From positions 3,286,001-3,350,000 of the forward strand of contig NZ_JAAMPA010000001.1 in assembly GCF_011758655.1 (NCBI RefSeq): a stretch of 64,000 bases of DNA, written 5' to 3'. Shown piece by piece: positions 59,818 through 64,000 of this stretch (positions within the stretch are counted from its first letter, which is position 1; each line of letters starts with the position of its first letter). The position numbers and the translations under genes were made by a program. A model generated the notes under the pieces. The model did no database searches and had not been told where the DNA came from. It saw only the letters and a list, made by a program, of their open reading frames with translations. The stretch is from Modestobacter marinus (lineage in GTDB: Bacteria; Actinomycetota; Actinomycetes; Mycobacteriales; Geodermatophilaceae).

Positions 59818-60570
59818 ATGTGTCATGACCACGACAGCCGCCCGCCCGCCCCGCCCACCGTCGGGGCGGTCGCCGAGCGGGGCACCCTCACGCTGACCGC
59901 GGCCGACGGCACCCGGTTCTCCGCCGCCTACGCCGCGCCGGCGACCCCACCGCGCGCCGGGGTCGTCCTGCTGCCCGACGTCCGTGGCCTGCACCCGTAC
60001 TACGTCGCCCTCGCCGAGCGGTTCGCCGAGGCCGGGCTGGCGGCGGTGGCCATCGACTGGTTCGGCCGCACCGCGGGGATCGCCGAGGACGGCACCCGCG
60101 AGGAGGACTTCGACTGGCAGGCGCACATCCCGCAGACCACGCCGGCCGGGGTCGACGCGGACACCGCCGCGGGGATCGAGTACCTGCGCAGCCGCACGGA
60201 CCCGGCGCTGCCGGTGGTGACCGTGGGGTTCTGCTTCGGCGGCAGCCACGCCTGGCGGCAGTCGGCCGGCGGCCTCGACCTGGCCGGCAGTGCCGGCTTC
60301 TACGGTCGCCCGAGCCTGGTGGGTGACGCCGCGGACGGGGCCCGCAGGCCCGTGGTGATGATCATCGCCGGTGCGGACAGCGCCACCCCGGTCGCGGAGC
60401 AGCGGCAGCTGGCCGCCCGGATGCGCGCGGCCGGCGCCGACGTCGACGAGGTCGTCTACGACGGGGCGCCGCACTCCTTCTTCGACCGGTCGTTCGACGA
60501 GTGGGCCGAGGCCTGCCAGGACGCCTGGCGGCACGTGCTCGCCCTCACCGATCGGGTGAGCCGCGCCTGA
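59818..60570 (+). CDS. dienelactone hydrolase-family protein
   Basis: A 250-residue alpha/beta hydrolase of the DLH family. The nucleophile is Cys in GFCFGGSHAW (DLH-type, not Ser). The Asp is in IAGADSATP and the His in APHSFFDRSF. LLPDVRGLHPYYVALAERFA is the family oxyanion strand. The N-terminus MCHDHDSRPP is common in this group. TAGACA lies about eight bases before ATG 59818, suggesting a near-leaderless message. Substrates are dienelactones or similar esters. Confidence 0.9.
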   Translation: MCHDHDSRPPAPPTVGAVAERGTLTLTAADGTRFSAAYAAPATPPRAGVVLLPDVRGLHPYYVALAERFAEAGLAAVAIDWFGRTAGIAEDGTREEDFDWQAHIPQTTPAGVDADTAAGIEYLRSRTDPALPVVTVGFCFGGSHAWRQSAGGLDLAGSAGFYGRPSLVGDAADGARRPVVMIIAGADSATPVAEQRQLAARMRAAGADVDEVVYDGAPHSFFDRSFDEWAEACQDAWRHVLALTDRVSRA

Positions 60571-60613
60571 GCTGCCGGCCGGGTCGCGGTGCCGGGCTCC
60601 TACCCTCGGTGCC

Positions 60614-61030
60614 GTGACCGACCCGGAGCCGTCCCCGCAGCCCATCGACCCCGGCGTCATCGCCCTGGCCGCGAAGGTCTTCGACCTGGCGCGCGAGGGC
60701 GACACCGACCAGCTGGTGGCCTACCTCGACGCCGGCGTGCCGGCCAACCTGACCAACGACAAGGGCGACACGCTGCTCATCCTCTCCGCCTACCAGGGCC
60801 GCGCCTCCACGGTCGCCGCCCTGCTGGAGCGGGGGGCCGACCACACCCGGGCCAACGACCGGGGCCAGACGGCGCTGGCCGCCGCCGTCTTCAAGCAGTC
60901 GGCGGAGACGGTGCGCAGCCTGCTCGCCGCCGGCGCGGACCCCGACGACGGGCAGCCCAGTGCCCGCGCCACGGCCCAGTTCTTCGACCTGCCCGAGATG
61001 ACCGCGCTGCTGGAGGGCCGGACCGCCTGA
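60614..61030 (+). CDS. ankyrin-repeat protein
   Basis: A 138-residue protein with about three ankyrin units: DTDQLVAYLDAGVPANLTND, KGDTLLILSAYQGRASTVAA, LLERGADHTRANDRGQTALA, and AVFKQSAETVRSLLAAGADP. The repeat signature (TxLxxAxxxG, LLxxGAD) is clear. GTG 60614 sets the start. Such small proteins mediate protein contacts; partner unknown. It converges on the MarR gene. Confidence 0.85.
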   Translation: MTDPEPSPQPIDPGVIALAAKVFDLAREGDTDQLVAYLDAGVPANLTNDKGDTLLILSAYQGRASTVAALLERGADHTRANDRGQTALAAAVFKQSAETVRSLLAAGADPDDGQPSARATAQFFDLPEMTALLEGRTA

Positions 61031-61040
61031 GCCGGCGGGG

Positions 61041-61544
61041 TCAGTCGCCCTGGTCGCGCAGGACCCGCAGGACGCCGGCGAGACCCTGCCGCAGCGCGGC
61101 CAGCTCGGCCGGGCGCAGCGCCTGCAGGACGGCGGCGTCGGTCTCCACGTCCGAGGCCATCAGCCGCCGGACCACCCGGACCCCGGCCCGGGTGGGGGTG
61201 AGCACGCGGCCCCGGCCGTCCCGGCTGTCCGGCGTCCGCTCGACCATGTCGGCGCGGACCAGCCGGTCGACCAGCCCGGTCGTGGTGGCCGCGCTGACCC
61301 CGAGCAGCTCGCTGAGGCGCAGCGGCGTCGTCGCCCCCTCGATGACCAGGAAGGTGAGCCCGCGCAGCTGCTGCACGGTGAGCGGGGTGTCCAGCAGCGG
61401 GCCGAGACGGTGGCGCATGCCGTAGTCGCCGATCTCCGCACCCAGGCAGAGGACCGCCAGCACCTCGGCGGGGAGGTCCCGCCACCCCTCGGGCCAGTCG
61501 TCGGGCACGTCCTCCGGGTGTGGCAGGGGGGCCTCGGTGGTCAT
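61041..61544 (-). CDS. MarR-family regulator
   Basis: A 167-residue winged-helix MarR protein. LRGLTFLVIEGATTPLRLSE, LLGVSAATTTGLVDRLVRAD and VERTPDSRDGRGRVLTPTRA are helix 1, the recognition helix region and the wing (DSRDGR). ATG 61544 follows GGAGGAGG. It diverges from an RND pump gene over 114 bases, so it likely represses the pump and itself. The gap holds AGTTTGCTCGACGCTAAGTA-like sequence with partial dyad symmetry as a possible operator. Confidence 0.9.
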   Translation of the reverse strand: MTTEAPLPHPEDVPDDWPEGWRDLPAEVLAVLCLGAEIGDYGMRHRLGPLLDTPLTVQQLRGLTFLVIEGATTPLRLSELLGVSAATTTGLVDRLVRADMVERTPDSRDGRGRVLTPTRAGVRVVRRLMASDVETDAAVLQALRPAELAALRQGLAGVLRVLRDQGD

Positions 61545-61658
61545 CGTCGCCTCCTCCTGACGGGCGTGGGCCGGGACGGGTAGTTTGCTCGACGCTAAGT
61601 ACTCGGGGCAAGCTGACCGGGTCCACTCCCGTCACCGGCTCCGGCCGTGGAGGAACGC

Positions 61659-64000
61659 GTGTCCCGTCTCGCCGTCCTGTCCCTGCGCAACCGCGCCCTG
61701 GTGGCCCTGTCCACCGTCGCCGTGCTGGTGTTCGGGCTGATCTCGGCGGGCTCGCTGAAGCAGGAGCTCATCCCCAGCCTGCAGATCCCCGCCGCGGCCG
61801 TCGTCGCCGCCCAGCCGGGCGCCTCGCCCGACGTGGTGGCGCGCCAGGTGGTGCAGCCACTGGAGCAGGCCATCGGCACCGTGGACGGCGTGGTCGCCAC
61901 CACCTCGACCGCCAGCACCGGGCTGGCGACGGTCACCGTGGAGCTGGAGTACGGCTCCGACCTGGACCGGGCCACCGCCGCGCTGCAGACCGCGGTCAGC
62001 AGGGTGCAGGCCCAGCTCCCCGCCGACGTCGAGCCCCAGGTGCTCGCCGGGTCGCTGGCCGACCTCCCGGTCGTGCAGCTGGCGATCGCCGCGCCGGGTG
62101 ACACCGCCGCGCTGTCCGACCGCATCGACGCCGCCGTCGTCCCGCTGTTCGAGCAGGTCGAGGGCGTCCGCGACGTGACCGTCACCGGAGCCAGCGAGCC
62201 CCGGGTGCAGGTCACCCTCGACCCGGCCGCGCTCGCGGCGGCCGGGGTCAGCCCGGCCGCGGTGACCACCGTGCTGGAGGAGAACGGCGTGGTGCTGCCC
62301 GCCGGCACGGTGACCGAGGGCGAGCAGGCGCTCTCCGTGCAGGCCGGGGACCGGCTCACCTCGGTCGAGGAGCTCCGCGCGCTCCCGCTGACCGGCGCCG
62401 GCGGTGCGGTCACCACGCTCGGCGAGGTCGCGACGGTCGAGCTCGGTGCGGCACCGGCGACGTCCTACTCCCGGGTCGACGGCCAGCCGGCGCTCTCGGT
62501 CGGGCTGACCCAGACCCCCGACGGCAACACCGTCGACATCTCGCACGCCGTGGCGGACCTGCTCCCGCAGGTGCGCGAGCTGCTGGGCGAGGGCAGCACG
62601 GTCGCCGTCGTGTTCGACCAGGCGCCCTTCATCGAGGAGTCGATCGAGGGCCTGGCCACCGAGGGCGGGCTCGGGCTGCTGTTCGCCCTGATCGTGATCC
62701 TGGTGTTCCTGGGCTCGGTGCGCTCCACGCTGATCTCGGCGGTCTCGATCCCGGTGTCGCTGTGCGTCACCTTCATCGGCCTCCAGGTGGCCGGTTTCTC
62801 GCTGAACATCCTCACCCTGGGCGCGCTGACCGTCTCGATCGGCCGCGTGGTCGACGACTCGATCGTGGTCATCGAGAACATCAAGCGGCACCTGTCCTAC
62901 GGCGAGGCCCGCACCCGGGCGATCCTCGGCGGGGTCCGCGAGGTGGCCGGGGCGATCACCTCCTCGACCATCGCCACCGCGGCGGTCTTCCTGCCGATCG
63001 CACTGGTCGGGGGCCTGGTCGGCGAGCTGTTCCGGCCGTTCGCGCTCACCGTCGCGATCGCCCTGCTCGCCTCCCTGGTCGTCTCGCTGACCATCGTCCC
63101 GGTGATCGCCTCGGCGTTCCTCACGGCACCGGAGACCGACCGCGAGGACACCGCCGAGCTGGCCCGCGACCGGGAGGCGGCCGAGGCGGCCGAGCGCCGC
63201 ACCTGGCTGCAGCGGCTGTACGTGCCGGCGCTGCGCGGAGTGCTGGCGCACCGCCGGTGGACCGTCGCCGGCGCGCTCGTCGTCTTCGTCGGCACCCTGG
63301 CGCTCACCCCGCTGCTGCAGACCAACTTCATCGGCGACGCCGGCGAGGACACCGTCACCGTCACCGCCGCCTACCCGGCCGGTACCAGCCTGGCGGCGCA
63401 GGACGAGCGGGCCCGGGCGCTCGAGGAGGCGCTCGGCGAGGTGGCCGGGGTGCAGACCGTGCAGACCACCGTCGGCTCGGCCGGCGGGTTCGCCGCCTTC
63501 AGCGGGGGCGGCGGCACGCCCACGGCGACGTTCTCGCTCACCCTGGCCGAGGACGGCGACCCGGAGCAGACCCGCGCGGAGATCCGCACGGTCGCCGAGG
63601 AGCTCCCCGACGTCGGCGAGGTGACCGTGGCGGCGGCCGGCTCCGGGTTCGGCAGCTCGACGGTCGACGTGCTGGTCCAGGCCGCCGACGCCGACGTGCT
63701 GGCCGAGGCCGCCGACCAGGTGCAGCAGGCGGTGTCCGGGGTGCCCGGGGCCACCGACGTGACCAACGACCTGTCCGCCGGGCTGCCGGTGGTGCAGGTG
63801 GACGTCGACCCGCTGGCAGCGGCCCAGGCCGGGCTGACCGAGGCGCAGGTGACCCGCACCCTGGCCGGGCTGACCAACGCCGTCCCGCTGGGGGAGATCG
63901 ACGTCGACGACGCGAGCACCCCGGTCTACCTGGACCCGGTGCAGGCCCCGCAGACGGTGGCGCAGCTCCGCGCGGTCGTCCTGCCGACGGCCGGGGGCCC
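61659..64000 (+). CDS. RND efflux pump, AcrB-like (N-terminal part, runs off the window)
   Basis: At least 780 residues of an AcrB/HAE-type RND transporter; the 3' end is outside. The first helix (ALVALSTVAVLVFGLISAGS), the porter region, then TM helices beginning GGLGLLFALIVILVFLGSV, and the proton-relay helix SIGRVVDDSIVVIENIKRH with the Asp-Asp pair of TM4 are visible. A second porter half follows (GDAGEDTVTVTAAYPAG). GTG 61659 follows GGAGG. HAE pumps are rarer in actinobacteria than MmpL types. The divergent MarR gene suggests drug- or solvent-induced export. Confidence 0.93.
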   Translation, partial: MSRLAVLSLRNRALVALSTVAVLVFGLISAGSLKQELIPSLQIPAAAVVAAQPGASPDVVARQVVQPLEQAIGTVDGVVATTSTASTGLATVTVELEYGSDLDRATAALQTAVSRVQAQLPADVEPQVLAGSLADLPVVQLAIAAPGDTAALSDRIDAAVVPLFEQVEGVRDVTVTGASEPRVQVTLDPAALAAAGVSPAAVTTVLEENGVVLPAGTVTEGEQALSVQAGDRLTSVEELRALPLTGAGGAVTTLGEVATVELGAAPATSYSRVDGQPALSVGLTQTPDGNTVDISHAVADLLPQVRELLGEGSTVAVVFDQAPFIEESIEGLATEGGLGLLFALIVILVFLGSVRSTLISAVSIPVSLCVTFIGLQVAGFSLNILTLGALTVSIGRVVDDSIVVIENIKRHLSYGEARTRAILGGVREVAGAITSSTIATAAVFLPIALVGGLVGELFRPFALTVAIALLASLVVSLTIVPVIASAFLTAPETDREDTAELARDREAAEAAERRTWLQRLYVPALRGVLAHRRWTVAGALVVFVGTLALTPLLQTNFIGDAGEDTVTVTAAYPAGTSLAAQDERARALEEALGEVAGVQTVQTTVGSAGGFAAFSGGGGTPTATFSLTLAEDGDPEQTRAEIRTVAEELPDVGEVTVAAAGSGFGSSTVDVLVQAADADVLAEAADQVQQAVSGVPGATDVTNDLSAGLPVVQVDVDPLAAAQAGLTEAQVTRTLAGLTNAVPLGEIDVDDASTPVYLDPVQAPQTVAQLRAVVLPTAGG

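Overview
This window is very GC-rich, codes densely on both strands, and uses many GTG starts and AGGAGG-type ribosome binding sites. Together with a fabG-inhA-hemH operon, an RsbW/UsfX-SigF pair, bacterial Ku/LigD end joining and an F420-type oxidoreductase, this points to a high-GC actinobacterium. The gene content is most like Geodermatophilaceae (Blastococcus, Modestobacter, Geodermatophilus); that family call is inference from gene content only. No rRNA, tRNA, CRISPR array, transposase or prophage gene was seen.

Layout. (1) 0-9.1 kb: the tail of a DAHP synthase, an ACT-domain protein, a short UvrA-like ATPase, and a leftward operon (MBL hydrolase, FAD monooxygenase, homogentisate dioxygenase, fumarylacetoacetase, IclR regulator) that fits 3-hydroxyphenylacetate/homogentisate breakdown. 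(2) 9.1-11.7 kb: a decayed membrane gene, a lipoprotein and a principal-type sigma factor ending in a 24-bp perfect hairpin. (3) 11.9-22.4 kb: an unusual accessory island. Rightward it carries a stand-alone BTAD regulator, an animal-type haem peroxidase, a 752-aa unknown protein and a LodB/QhpG-like flavoprotein. Leftward and convergent it carries a lipase-like hydrolase, a Gmad2-LysM protein and two proteins I do not recognise. The 752-aa protein carries Cys and Trp motifs resembling those of CTQ (cysteine tryptophylquinone) oxidases of the LodA/GoxA type, so this may be an oxidase-maturase-peroxidase system. (4) 22.6-33.6 kb: transporter, DoxX protein, ECF-like sigma factor, a TPR-CHAT protease facing a subtilisin-like protease, small unknown proteins and a vanadium haloperoxidase. 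A GGTATC/CGTATC box recurs in front of several of these genes and resembles the -10 element of SigF/SigB-type general stress sigma factors. (5) 33.6-43.9 kb: fatty-acid synthesis and haem genes, NfeD and SPFH membrane proteins, the SigF-RsbW pair, topoisomerase IB, a STAS anti-anti-sigma factor and small conserved proteins. (6) 44-47.6 kb: Ku and a split LigD. (7) 47.7-64 kb: PurU, a Fur-catalase pair under a 17-bp palindrome, flavohaemoglobin, PAC2 protein, AI-2E-type permease, PPOX protein, a SatD-like regulator, an XRE-MurA fusion, dienelactone hydrolase, ankyrin protein, and a MarR regulator diverging from an RND pump that runs off the end.

The main theme is oxidative and general stress: catalase, two unrelated peroxidase families, flavohaemoglobin, a SigF partner-switching set (SigF, RsbW, two STAS proteins), DNA end joining and stress proteolysis. 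A dispersed ~50-bp palindrome-ended repeat occurs four times, once inside a coding sequence. Starts were chosen by ribosome binding site and family length; where this was unclear the entry says so.
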